Part shown: in pieces, positions 16,125 through 24,938 of the stretch
How positions within the stretch are numbered: position 1 is the stretch's first letter
Layout of the letters: each line of letters starts with the position of its first letter
From: JANTGF01 sp033791445
GTDB taxonomy: Bacteria > Bacteroidota > Bacteroidia > Bacteroidales > VadinHA17
Direction: 5' to 3'
Length of the DNA stretch: 43,377 bases
NCBI GenBank assembly: GCA_033791445.1
Contig: JASJGS010000001.1
Span: 1-43,377 of the forward strand
Notes under the pieces: model-generated
The model's input: only the letters and a program-made list of their open reading frames with translations
Databases searched by the model: none
What the model was told of the DNA's origin: nothing
Position numbers and translations under genes: made by a program

Positions 16125-19100
16125 ATGAGTAATTCATATATCAAACCCTCTTCCTTGTTTGAAGTTAGCTGGGAAGTATGTAATAAAGTGGGAGGTATTC
16201 ACACTGTAGTTTCAACCAAAGTACTATCTATTCAAAAAGAGGTTGGGGACAATTATTTTTTAATTGGACCTGATGTCTGGCGTGATGAGAAAGAGAATCC
16301 TGAGTTTATTCCCCAGGAAGACCTATATAAAGATTGGAAAGAAAAAGTGGAGGGTGAAGGTTTGTCAGTAAAGATTGGTCAGTGGAATATTGCTGGGAAG
16401 CCAACGGTTATTCTGGTAGATTTTTACGGCCTGATTGCAAATAAAGATGAAGTATTTAGTAAATTCTGGGAACAGTATAAGCTTGATTCAATCTCTGGAC
16501 AATGGGATTACATTGAACCTGCCTTGTTTGGATATGCTGCCGCAAGAGTAATAGAGAGCTTTTCGAACTTTCATTTTAGTTTTCAGGATAATATTGTTGC
16601 ACATTTTCATGAATGGATGACAGGTTCTGGAGTATTGTATCTGAAAGAAGCTGCCCCACAGATTGGAACAGTATTTACCACCCATGCAACAGTATTGGGT
16701 AGGGCTTTAGCAGGAAATAACCGCTCTGTATATAGTAAACTCAATGAGTTTAACCCTGTTCAGCTGGCCAGGGAGTTTAATGTGGTTTCAAAGCATTCTA
16801 TGGAGCAACTGGCTGGTAAAAATGCCGATACATTTACTACAGTTAGTGAAATTACCTCGAGGGAATGTGCTGCTTTACTAGGCAAGGAAGTTGACCTGGT
16901 AACCCCCAATGGCTTTGAGGATTCATTTGTACCAGATAAAGATAATTTTGAAGCGAAAAGGACTGCTGCAAGAGAAAAACTTTTAAAAATTGCAGGAACT
17001 CTTCTAGGTGAAGACTTGAAGGAGGATAGCCTTCTTGTCGCCAATAGTGGCCGGTATGAGTATAAAAATAAGGGCATTGATCTATTTATTGATTCACTTG
17101 AGGAGTTAGATAAATCAAATGATGTAAACAGGGATATTATAGCTTTCTTACTTATTCCTGCCAATAATTCGGGTCCAAAAGCCGACCTGGCTGAAGCCTT
17201 AAAAGCTGGGAAAAAATTAGAGAATCCATCAGATCCCTATCTTACTCATGGGATGCATGATGCAGAATATGATCCAATTTTAAATCAGCTCGATAAGAGT
17301 CAGTTAAAAAATAATTCAGACAATAATGTAAAGGTCATTTATGTGCCAGTCTATCTGAACGAGGAGGATGGTATATTTGACATGAGTTATTATGACCTCT
17401 TAATTGGATTCGACCTTACAAATTTCCCATCTTACTATGAGCCTTGGGGATACACGCCGCTTGAAAGTCTCGCATTTTGGATTCCTACCATGACAACTAC
17501 CCTGGCTGGCTTTGGGATGTGGGTTAAAGATCATGTAAGTGACCCAGGTTTTGGTATTGGAGTTATTACCAGAGATGATACAAATGATAAGGAAGTAGTT
17601 GATCAAATTGTAGAGTTTAGTAAAGAGTTTTCTAATTTGAGCGAATCTGACACCGCTGAAGCAAGAAACAAAGCTTTTGAAATATCAAGAATTGCACTCT
17701 GGGAGAATTTGGTGGAGTATTACTATGAGGCATATGATATTGCGTTAAAAAAATTGCAAAATAGATTTCGCACAGGGGAATTCTTAAAAGCTACTGAACC
17801 GGAACAAGCCCAAGTTTCTCAGGCTACGCCAGCCTTCCCTGTATGGAAGAATCTACAAGTTGAATCGAGTGTGCCTGAAAGGCTTTCATTCTTAAATATT
17901 CTGGCTAAGAATTTGTGGTGGTCTTGGAATCCAGAGGCAGAAAGCCTTTGGGAAAAAGTTGATCCTCAGCTGTGGAAGGAAACTAGCCATAATCCAATAT
18001 CGTTATTAGAAAAAGTTAATTATCGTCGATTATTGAAACTTGAAAAAAATGAGGACTTCCTTAATCAAATGGATGCTGTTGCTTCAAGCCTCGATGAATA
18101 CTTAAATACAGATCCTGACTCAGGTCAGCCACTGGTAGGGTATTTTAGTATGGAGTTTGGACTTCACGATACCTTGAAAATATTCTCAGGTGGGCTCGGT
18201 GTGCTTGCAGGAGACTACTTAAAAGAAGCAAGTGATTCAAATGCTCCAATAGTTGGAATAGGTTTACTATATAGGTTTGGATATTTTAAGCAAGTATTAT
18301 CACTTCAAGGAGAACAGCAAGCTACATATCAATCAGAAAAATTTGCTGAAATCCCTGTATCCATCGTGAAGAACGATGATGGGTCTGAGAAAACAGTGAA
18401 AGTTGTATTGCATGGGCGGACATTGAAGATAAAGATATGGAAAGTGAATGTAGGTAGAGTACCCCTTTACTTGCTTGATACGGACGATGAAGAAAATCAG
18501 GAAAGAGACAGGTTTATCACGCACCATTTATACGGGGGAGATCTTGAAAACAGACTTAAGCAGGAGATTGTGCTAGGTATCGGTGGTATAAGAGCGCTGG
18601 AGGCTCTTGGCATAGAGCCTGACGTTTATCATAGTAATGAAGGACATTCCGCCTTTACAGGAATTGAGCGCCTTAGCTGGCTCATCCTTCATAAGAATCT
18701 TAATTTTCAGGAAGCGCTTGAGGTGGTAAAAAGTTCCGCTTTATTCACTACACATACACCTGTACCTGCCGGACATGATTCTTTTCCAGAGGATCTATTG
18801 AGGATTTACATGGGGCATTATCCAGAGAGGTTAAAAATAACATGGGATGAGTTTTATAAACTAGGTTGCAGTGACATGCCCTTTAAACCGGAAAAATTTA
18901 ATATGAGTTTTCTGGCAGCCCATCTTTCACAGGAAATGAATGGAGTTAGCCGACTTCATGGAAAAGTTAGCAGGGACTTGTTTAGCGCCCTTTGGCCAGG
19001 TTATTTGCCTGAGGAATTGCATATTGGTCACGTTACTAATGGGGTACATTTATCAACCTGGGCTGCAAATGAATTCAGAACTTATTTTAATACCAATCTG

Positions 19101-20372
19101 AAAAAAGACTGGATTGATAACCAGGAAGATACGAATAATTGGTTAGGAATAGCTAATTGTGACGATGCTAGTTTTTGGAAAGTAAAACAAACGCTTAAGA
19201 AAAAGCTAATTGCAGGAGTAAAAGAAAGACTACAGGATAATCTTTCAAAGCGACTTGATAGCCCAAAAAGGGTTTTGGAGGTTAGTGAAAACCTGAATGA
19301 CAAGGCTTTAACCATTGGATTTGCACGAAGATTTGCAACCTATAAAAGAGCACATTTGCTTTTTAATGATTTGGACCGGTTGAACGAAATTGTTAATAAC
19401 CCTGATAGACCCATTCAATTTTTGTTTGCTGGAAAAGCACATCCACATGATGGTGGTGGCCAGGGCCTGATAAAAAGAATTACCGAAGTTTCAAAAATGC
19501 CACAGTTCAGGGGGAAAATTTTATTCCTTCAGAACTATGATATGGAGCTGGCAAAACTTTTGGTGCATGGAGTAGATGTATGGCTGAACACTCCAACAAG
19601 ACCAATGGAAGCTTCTGGTACCAGTGGAGAGAAGGGTGTTATGAATGGAACTTTACACTTTAGCGTTCTTGATGGCTGGTGGGTTGAAGGTTATAAGCAA
19701 GATGCCGGTTGGTTTCTGACGGGAAAGAAAACATATGAAAACCAGGATTTCCAGAATGAACTGGACACGGAAAAGATTTACAACATTCTGGAATCTGAAA
19801 TAGCTCCTTCATTTTATAATCGGAATAGTAAAGATATACCTGAAGAGTGGATTTCATTTATGAAAAACTCTTTTACTAAAGTAGCCCCTGATTTTACAAT
19901 GAGGAGAATGCTCAAAGATTATCAGAATCAATACTATCAAGTTTTATATAAGAGAAATAAATCATTGACAGCCAACAATTATGAGAAAGCTATTCTGCTT
20001 GCTGCATGGAAGAAGGGGATTGTTCGAATGTGGGAAAAGTTAGAGGTGTTATCAGTTGATTTAAAAGGATTGAACGGACAACCATTTAAAATTGGTCAGA
20101 AATATGAAGCAAATGTAATTATAAGGCTTAAAGGAGTGCCTGCTGCTGCTATTGGGATGGAATTGGTTGTAACAGATAAGAGTAAGTCAGGAAAGCTGAA
20201 ATTAATTCATGCACAAGAATTTACTATGGAGAAGTTCGAAGAGGGAAAAGTTTATTTTAAAATAGAAATAATACCAACCCAGACAGGTTCATTTAATTAT
20301 GGATTTCGTATTTTCCCAAAGCACGAAGACTTGCCCAATAAGCAGGACTTTAACCTGGTTAGTTGGATATAA
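16125..20372 (+). CDS. GT3 glycogen synthase fused to GT35 alpha-glucan phosphorylase
   Basis: This single 1415-residue cytoplasmic protein carries both synthesis and phosphorolysis of alpha-1,4-glucan. Residues 1-560 are a eukaryote-type GT3 synthase (FEVSWEVCNKVGGIHTVVS, then HFHEWMTGSGVLYL, TTHATVLGR and YYEPWGYTPLES), a family that normally uses UDP-glucose. A low-complexity linker (about 555-570) follows. Residues 575-670 match the DUF3417 domain that precedes short-form phosphorylases (LAKNLWWSWNPEAESLW). The GT35 core runs from GYFSMEFGLHDTLKIFSGG (about 672) to about 1290 and keeps the pyridoxal phosphate lysine (EASGTSGEKGVMNG, Lys1170). A beta-rich C-terminal domain of about 110 residues follows. 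No frameshift separates the halves. I recall GT3-GT35 fusions from Bacteroides, so the arrangement is not unique. It ends convergently with the hydrolase gene. Confidence 0.94.
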   Translation: MSNSYIKPSSLFEVSWEVCNKVGGIHTVVSTKVLSIQKEVGDNYFLIGPDVWRDEKENPEFIPQEDLYKDWKEKVEGEGLSVKIGQWNIAGKPTVILVDFYGLIANKDEVFSKFWEQYKLDSISGQWDYIEPALFGYAAARVIESFSNFHFSFQDNIVAHFHEWMTGSGVLYLKEAAPQIGTVFTTHATVLGRALAGNNRSVYSKLNEFNPVQLAREFNVVSKHSMEQLAGKNADTFTTVSEITSRECAALLGKEVDLVTPNGFEDSFVPDKDNFEAKRTAAREKLLKIAGTLLGEDLKEDSLLVANSGRYEYKNKGIDLFIDSLEELDKSNDVNRDIIAFLLIPANNSGPKADLAEALKAGKKLENPSDPYLTHGMHDAEYDPILNQLDKSQLKNNSDNNVKVIYVPVYLNEEDGIFDMSYYDLLIGFDLTNFPSYYEPWGYTPLESLAFWIPTMTTTLAGFGMWVKDHVSDPGFGIGVITRDDTNDKEVVDQIVEFSKEFSNLSESDTAEARNKAFEISRIALWENLVEYYYEAYDIALKKLQNRFRTGEFLKATEPEQAQVSQATPAFPVWKNLQVESSVPERLSFLNILAKNLWWSWNPEAESLWEKVDPQLWKETSHNPISLLEKVNYRRLLKLEKNEDFLNQMDAVASSLDEYLNTDPDSGQPLVGYFSMEFGLHDTLKIFSGGLGVLAGDYLKEASDSNAPIVGIGLLYRFGYFKQVLSLQGEQQATYQSEKFAEIPVSIVKNDDGSEKTVKVVLHGRTLKIKIWKVNVGRVPLYLLDTDDEENQERDRFITHHLYGGDLENRLKQEIVLGIGGIRALEALGIEPDVYHSNEGHSAFTGIERLSWLILHKNLNFQEALEVVKSSALFTTHTPVPAGHDSFPEDLLRIYMGHYPERLKITWDEFYKLGCSDMPFKPEKFNMSFLAAHLSQEMNGVSRLHGKVSRDLFSALWPGYLPEELHIGHVTNGVHLSTWAANEFRTYFNTNLKKDWIDNQEDTNNWLGIANCDDASFWKVKQTLKKKLIAGVKERLQDNLSKRLDSPKRVLEVSENLNDKALTIGFARRFATYKRAHLLFNDLDRLNEIVNNPDRPIQFLFAGKAHPHDGGGQGLIKRITEVSKMPQFRGKILFLQNYDMELAKLLVHGVDVWLNTPTRPMEASGTSGEKGVMNGTLHFSVLDGWWVEGYKQDAGWFLTGKKTYENQDFQNELDTEKIYNILESEIAPSFYNRNSKDIPEEWISFMKNSFTKVAPDFTMRRMLKDYQNQYYQVLYKRNKSLTANNYEKAILLAAWKKGIVRMWEKLEVLSVDLKGLNGQPFKIGQKYEANVIIRLKGVPAAAIGMELVVTDKSKSGKLKLIHAQEFTMEKFEEGKVYFKIEIIPTQTGSFNYGFRIFPKHEDLPNKQDFNLVSWI

Positions 20373-20387
20373 ATGATCAAATCAAAA

Positions 20388-20413
20388 CCCGGATTAATTA
20401 TTTTTAATCCAGG
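20388..20413 (-). terminator. Hairpin terminator at the end of the alpha/beta hydrolase gene
   Basis: The arms GGATTAA (20391-20397) and TTAATCC (20404-20410) form a perfect stem, extended on the minus strand by two G-C pairs and a wobble, then GGGTTTTGATTT. It overlaps the hydrolase stop codon and separates two convergent genes. The T run is short, so efficiency is uncertain. Confidence 0.5.
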
Positions 20414-21695
20414 TAGCGATATCCTGAATTAAATAGTGAGGAATGTTCTGAGGCTCCAGGTATTCGCCTGGAGTACTTTTTCCCATACCTTCCATAAAAA
20501 GATGGTTTAATTCTGGGTAGGATTTTAAGCTAACCTTCTTTTTGTAGGATAAACTTTCTTTCCAAATGTTAAAATCAGTCATAGTTACCTGATAGTCTCT
20601 TTCTCCCTGAAGTATTAAAATAGGCAATTTTAGTTTTTTGGCAGTCTTAACTGGATCGTAATTCCTGAGGTCAAGCCAGTAATTTGCTGGAATATTTAAT
20701 GGGAGCGTATTAGAAGGAGTCCCTTCGGAAAGGGCTGGGGATTTGACCAACTCCACCTGTTCCTTCGTTTTTTCAATTTCTTCTTTTTCAAAATCTGTTA
20801 AACCGTTTTCTGATAGAATGTAGTTAACCTGCTCAAAAATCAGATCTTCAAATGGTCTGGCGTTGCCGGCCATCATTATTAATCCCGAAAGGTTCTTTTC
20901 TCCAGTTGCAATTTTAGGACCTACAAAAGCTCCTAATGAATGGCCCAGGATGTAAACACTCTTACAGCCTTCAATCGATAAGGCCTGATTCAAAGCTGAT
21001 TTAGCATCCATCACAGTTTCGTCATCAATAGTAATAGTTTCAACCCCATCTTTATAAATGTATGTACGCTTATCGTATCGAAGAACTCCAATACCCATAT
21101 TTGCCAATCCAACAGCTAGATCTTTGAATGGTTTGTTTGGGCCAATAGTCTCATCGCGGTCATTTGGACCTGAACCATGAACAAGTATTACTATTGGAAA
21201 AGTGTTTGTGTTTGTTGGGATTGTCAAAGTACCAGGCAATTTATAAGAGCCTGAAACTACAACAAATGGGTTTTCTGTATACTCAGTTGGTGTGGCGTAT
21301 TTAGGTAGCTGATATTCTTTATCGGGTTTTGGTGGAACAAAAAATATTCCTGTAATTTTATTTTCCGCAGTAAATACAAGCTTCAGGTCCAATATAGATC
21401 TTTCAAATTTACAGGTCAGAAAAACTATATTCCAATTTTGCAATTGTTCTGTTCGGGTTTTTGTATGTTTTTCAAAATTTCCTACCTGCCCATTCAGAGT
21501 ATTCCAAAGTTCCTCCAACTTATCCGCTGGAAGTTGCATTAAAACGATAGGTTCAAAATAACTTGTTGCCTCCTGGTATCTGTCCTCTAGAACCAGCTTT
21601 AGAAAATCATTTGCACGTTCAGTGGTCTCATTTGGGACCTGAGCAATAGTAATTCTACTTATACAAAGTAAGCTTAGAAAAATTAATCTTGTCAT
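20394..21695 (-). CDS. Secreted alpha/beta hydrolase with DUF3887-like N-terminal domain
   Basis: This 433-residue protein starts with a cleavable signal peptide (MTRLIFLSLLCISRITIAQ) and should act in the periplasm or outside. Residues about 25-125 form a small domain of the DUF3887 type (FLKLVLEDRYQEATSYFEP, LWNTLNGQVG), often found before esterases in Bacteroidota. The hydrolase fold follows, with the oxyanion segment VILVHGSGPNDRDE, the nucleophile elbow GHSLGA (Ser253), an acid in LQGERDYQ and a His in ELNHLF. It probably cleaves an ester or peptide bond in a small substrate. It lies 19 bases after the GH97 gene, so the two may be co-transcribed. Confidence 0.9.
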   Translation of the reverse strand: MTRLIFLSLLCISRITIAQVPNETTERANDFLKLVLEDRYQEATSYFEPIVLMQLPADKLEELWNTLNGQVGNFEKHTKTRTEQLQNWNIVFLTCKFERSILDLKLVFTAENKITGIFFVPPKPDKEYQLPKYATPTEYTENPFVVVSGSYKLPGTLTIPTNTNTFPIVILVHGSGPNDRDETIGPNKPFKDLAVGLANMGIGVLRYDKRTYIYKDGVETITIDDETVMDAKSALNQALSIEGCKSVYILGHSLGAFVGPKIATGEKNLSGLIMMAGNARPFEDLIFEQVNYILSENGLTDFEKEEIEKTKEQVELVKSPALSEGTPSNTLPLNIPANYWLDLRNYDPVKTAKKLKLPILILQGERDYQVTMTDFNIWKESLSYKKKVSLKSYPELNHLFMEGMGKSTPGEYLEPQNIPHYLIQDIATWIKNN

Positions 21696-21714
21696 ATGAA
21701 CTAAAATAAAAAAA

Positions 21715-23673
21715 TTATTTAATCCTGGCTACCCATCCTCCTCCTTTAGCTAGTTTAATGACCATGTTTTCACCTTTTGATACTGTAAAACTTTCTTTTT
21801 TATAGTCACTCGCATACTTATTGGCATTTATTCCATCAAGAAATACCTCCATTTCATGATTTCCTTCTGGAAGAAATGAAAGGTCAACTTTAAGTTCTCT
21901 CTCTGAACCATCAGTCATTGCAGCCAGATACCATGCATCCCCACTTCTTCGAGCAATAAGAATATAATCACTAACCTTGGCATCCAATACCCTGGTTTCT
22001 TCCCACACAACAGGTACTTCAGAAATAAATTTTGTGCATTCAGGTTCCTTGTAATAATTTGATGGGTTATCAGCTAGCATTTGAAGCGGACTTTCATAAA
22101 CTACGTACATTGCCATTTGATGAACCCGTGTTCCCTGGCTCATTGGCCTTGAAAATGAAATTAAAAAGTTTGTGTCTTGTGCATTAATCATGGCGCCCGG
22201 TGTAAAATCCATTGGACCGGCGACCATTCTAATAAATGGAATGGTTAAATCATGTTCGGGAGTAATAACATCACTCCATTTGTTCCATTCCAGACCACGA
22301 ACACCTTCCCTTGTAATCACGTTGGGATAGGTACGACGCAGGCCTGATGGCTTATAGGCACCATGGAAATCAACCAGGAGTTTTCTTTTGGCACCCTCAT
22401 TTGCAATTTTATGGTAGTAATTAACCATCCATTGGTCATCCCTTTGCATAAAGTCAACTTTAATACCAGCAACTCCCCACTTCTCAAACATATCAAGTGC
22501 CTCTTCAAGCTGATCATCCAGGGTTTTCCATACTACCCATAAAATTATGCCTACATTTTTCTCCTTTCCATAGGCAAGTAATTCTTCCATATTTATGTCT
22601 GGATTTATTTCCATGAGATTGCCTAGCTTGTACCATCCTTCATCCAGAATTATATATTCTAACCCATATTCTGATGCGAAGTCAATGAAGTATTTATAGG
22701 TTTTAGTATTCACACCTGACTGAAAATCAACCCCGTATACATTCAGCTTATTCCACCAATCCCAGGCAACTTTACCAGGCTTTATCCAGGAAGTTTCTTG
22801 CAGTTGATTGGGCTTAGCAAGTTTAAAAACCAGTTCGCTTGCCACAAGATCTTTATCTTTTTCTGCAATAATAAAAACACGCCATGGGAAACTCCTTTTT
22901 CCACTCGTTTTAGCAAGGAAACTTTCTCTTTCCGTTACCGGCACATCTCTATCGTTATTAACTTCTACTGAAGCAGCTGCTTTAGGGAGAGTGGCAGATA
23001 AGTTTCCATTTCCTGAAGCCTTAAGCCACATTCCGGGATAGTCTTCAATATCTGACTCGGTAATAAGTATATTCGGCCCATGAACTGGAGCAATAAGGGC
23101 AGGTAATGAACAGAGGTCACCTTCCTTAATCTCACTTAGTTTCAGGAATTCATATTTACGTTCATTATGTGAAAAAAAGCTTTCTTCTTTTGGGAAATAT
23201 AATGGATAATCTTTTGAAAAATTGAGCTCCAGAGACTCATTTAATACCTTTATTTCATTCTTTTTAGATGTTTGGAAACGATATGCAACTCCATCATTAT
23301 ATGCTCTAAATATAAGCGTATAATTATTATTCATGGTGATTGACAATTCATTATAATGATCAGGAATGACTGCATTTTTTGAGGGGACTACCGGATGAAT
23401 TTCCTCCTTCACCTCCCTGGTCAACAAGTTTTTAATCTTATATGAATCTTTAGCAATGCCTTCGATATCCAAGGCTATTAAAGAAGGTTTTAATAGCTCA
23501 TTGTTATGATAGGAAATGGAAAAATAAATCTTTTGATCGATAGAAATAACAGTTTTAATTTTAGTATCAGGTGATGACAATGAAATTTCTTTGGCATGCA
23601 AAAGAAATGTACCTGAGTACACAATGCCAACTAATAGAAGCAAAATCTTTTTTTTGTGTTTTTTGAAAGCCAT
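21715..23673 (-). CDS. GH97 glycoside hydrolase, retaining alpha-galactosidase-like
   Basis: This is a 652-residue exported GH97 enzyme with an N-terminal signal (about residues 8-28). The N-terminal beta-sandwich includes YNDGVAYRFQT, and the TIM barrel runs from KPGKVAWDWWNKL through IILDEGWYKL, GIKVDFMQRDDQ and DFHGAYKPSGLRRTYPN to REGVRGLEWNK. A small C-terminal beta domain ends at VARIK. GH97 contains inverting alpha-glucosidases (SusB type, with Glu bases) and retaining alpha-galactosidases with an Asp nucleophile. Here Asp407 in KVDF is present, and the segment reads FHGA where SusB-type enzymes, as I recall, have a Glu, so the retaining alpha-galactosidase-like clade is favoured. It lies 36 bases after the saccharopine dehydrogenase-like gene. 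Confidence 0.92.
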   Translation of the reverse strand: MAFKKHKKKILLLLVGIVYSGTFLLHAKEISLSSPDTKIKTVISIDQKIYFSISYHNNELLKPSLIALDIEGIAKDSYKIKNLLTREVKEEIHPVVPSKNAVIPDHYNELSITMNNNYTLIFRAYNDGVAYRFQTSKKNEIKVLNESLELNFSKDYPLYFPKEESFFSHNERKYEFLKLSEIKEGDLCSLPALIAPVHGPNILITESDIEDYPGMWLKASGNGNLSATLPKAAASVEVNNDRDVPVTERESFLAKTSGKRSFPWRVFIIAEKDKDLVASELVFKLAKPNQLQETSWIKPGKVAWDWWNKLNVYGVDFQSGVNTKTYKYFIDFASEYGLEYIILDEGWYKLGNLMEINPDINMEELLAYGKEKNVGIILWVVWKTLDDQLEEALDMFEKWGVAGIKVDFMQRDDQWMVNYYHKIANEGAKRKLLVDFHGAYKPSGLRRTYPNVITREGVRGLEWNKWSDVITPEHDLTIPFIRMVAGPMDFTPGAMINAQDTNFLISFSRPMSQGTRVHQMAMYVVYESPLQMLADNPSNYYKEPECTKFISEVPVVWEETRVLDAKVSDYILIARRSGDAWYLAAMTDGSERELKVDLSFLPEGNHEMEVFLDGINANKYASDYKKESFTVSKGENMVIKLAKGGGWVARIK

Positions 23674-23709
23674 TTTAAAAGGTATTATATTGGTTTGAGA
23701 GGTGTAATT

Positions 23710-24831
23710 CTATTTTTCTTCAACAGAATAATTAACTCCTCTTTGTTTTAAGTAGTTTATAATGTAATTGAAATTTGCACTATTCTTACCCAAAATTTCT
23801 GGTGGGATAATGCCTTTTTCAGAAAACAATCCATCGAGTAGTAAATTGGTGACAGCAGTGCAGGTATAACCGGTTGTCCTGGCCATGGAAATAGTTTCAG
23901 TTTCTTTTTCAAAGCGATCTAATAGATTATAGACAAAACTGGTAGGCTTTCCGTTTGTAGAACCTTCAATGGTAATTCTCATTACAGTATAATCTTCTTC
24001 TCCCGGCTTGAGTTTCCACTTTGGAAACAGAAGTCTTGCTGTTAACTCAATGGGTTTTATTTTTTTACCGTTTACATCAATATCATCATATGAAAAGAAA
24101 CCACTCTCCCGAAGAACCCTTAAATACTCAATTGTACCTGGATACCGAAGAGTTTTCTCTATCATGTTCGGGATTCTCATAGTATGAATTAAAGACCGCA
24201 ATCCGTCAGAATTCCAGGCTTCAAGAGTTCCGACACCAGCAAAGTCAATCAGTTCAGCATCTGATAGAGCCTTCCGCGTGACCATTGATCCGTTTTCTAC
24301 ATATCGGGCGGGGCGAATATATTCTTCTATTACATCAATAGGGGAAAAAACAGCTTTGTACTCATAGGGCCATTCTCGAACAACAGGAAGTCCGCCAACC
24401 AGGCATACAAACTTATCAACATCCATAGTATTGTTGTGGTAACCCAGAATAATATTGCTCATTCCGGGTGCAACACCACAATCTGTTACAACTGTGACAT
24501 TCTTCTCTACAGCCATTTCATTTAGTTCAGTAGGGTCTTGAGGCATAAATGAAATGTCAACCAGGTTTTTGCCAGCAGCAATAACAGATTTAGCTGTGTT
24601 ATACCCCATAAAACCAGGCACAGCACCAACTACAATATCAAATTCATCGATAACCTGTTTGATAACATCTCCGGTAGATAGGTCGGCTGTTAAAGTATTT
24701 ATACCCTCTGCCTCCAGGTTTTTAAGGGCATCAGGGTTTACATCTACGGAAGTAACCTTGTGTTTTTTGCTCAAATCGAGGGCCATGGCTTTTCCTACCA
24801 GTCCAGCACCAAGTACAACTATTTTTTTCAT
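23710..24831 (-). CDS. Saccharopine dehydrogenase-family oxidoreductase
   Basis: This 373-residue cytoplasmic protein has an N-terminal Rossmann fold with VVLGAGLVGKAMALDL (about residues 4-19) and a conserved VVTDCGVAPGMSNI (about 116-129). The C-terminal half is a catalytic and dimer domain of the saccharopine dehydrogenase or lysine 6-dehydrogenase type (SDGLRSLIHTMRIPNMIEKT, then ARTTGYTC). Such enzymes oxidise or form secondary amines of lysine with NAD(P). Which step it performs here cannot be told; a lysine 6-dehydrogenase-like role in lysine degradation is one option. It lies in a minus-strand run between the nucleoside transporter and GH97 genes. Confidence 0.85.
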   Translation of the reverse strand: MKKIVVLGAGLVGKAMALDLSKKHKVTSVDVNPDALKNLEAEGINTLTADLSTGDVIKQVIDEFDIVVGAVPGFMGYNTAKSVIAAGKNLVDISFMPQDPTELNEMAVEKNVTVVTDCGVAPGMSNIILGYHNNTMDVDKFVCLVGGLPVVREWPYEYKAVFSPIDVIEEYIRPARYVENGSMVTRKALSDAELIDFAGVGTLEAWNSDGLRSLIHTMRIPNMIEKTLRYPGTIEYLRVLRESGFFSYDDIDVNGKKIKPIELTARLLFPKWKLKPGEEDYTVMRITIEGSTNGKPTSFVYNLLDRFEKETETISMARTTGYTCTAVTNLLLDGLFSEKGIIPPEILGKNSANFNYIINYLKQRGVNYSVEEK

Positions 24832-24911
24832 AGTTAGAGATCTATTATTTAAATAATAAAGGCTTATTCTTCAAAGAATGTTTTGATGTTGAAGTAAAAC
24901 GTTTCAAAATA

Positions 24912-24929
24912 TTTAAAAGTGCTTTTAAA
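24912..24929. repeat. Perfect 8-bp inverted repeat downstream of the nucleoside transporter gene
   Basis: TTTAAAAG and CTTTTAAA flank a two-base centre, 10 bases after the transporter stop on the minus strand and 81 bases before the next start. It may act as a weak terminator or as a binding site. An AT-only arm composition makes it weak evidence. Confidence 0.35.
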
Positions 24930-24938
24930 AGGATTATT

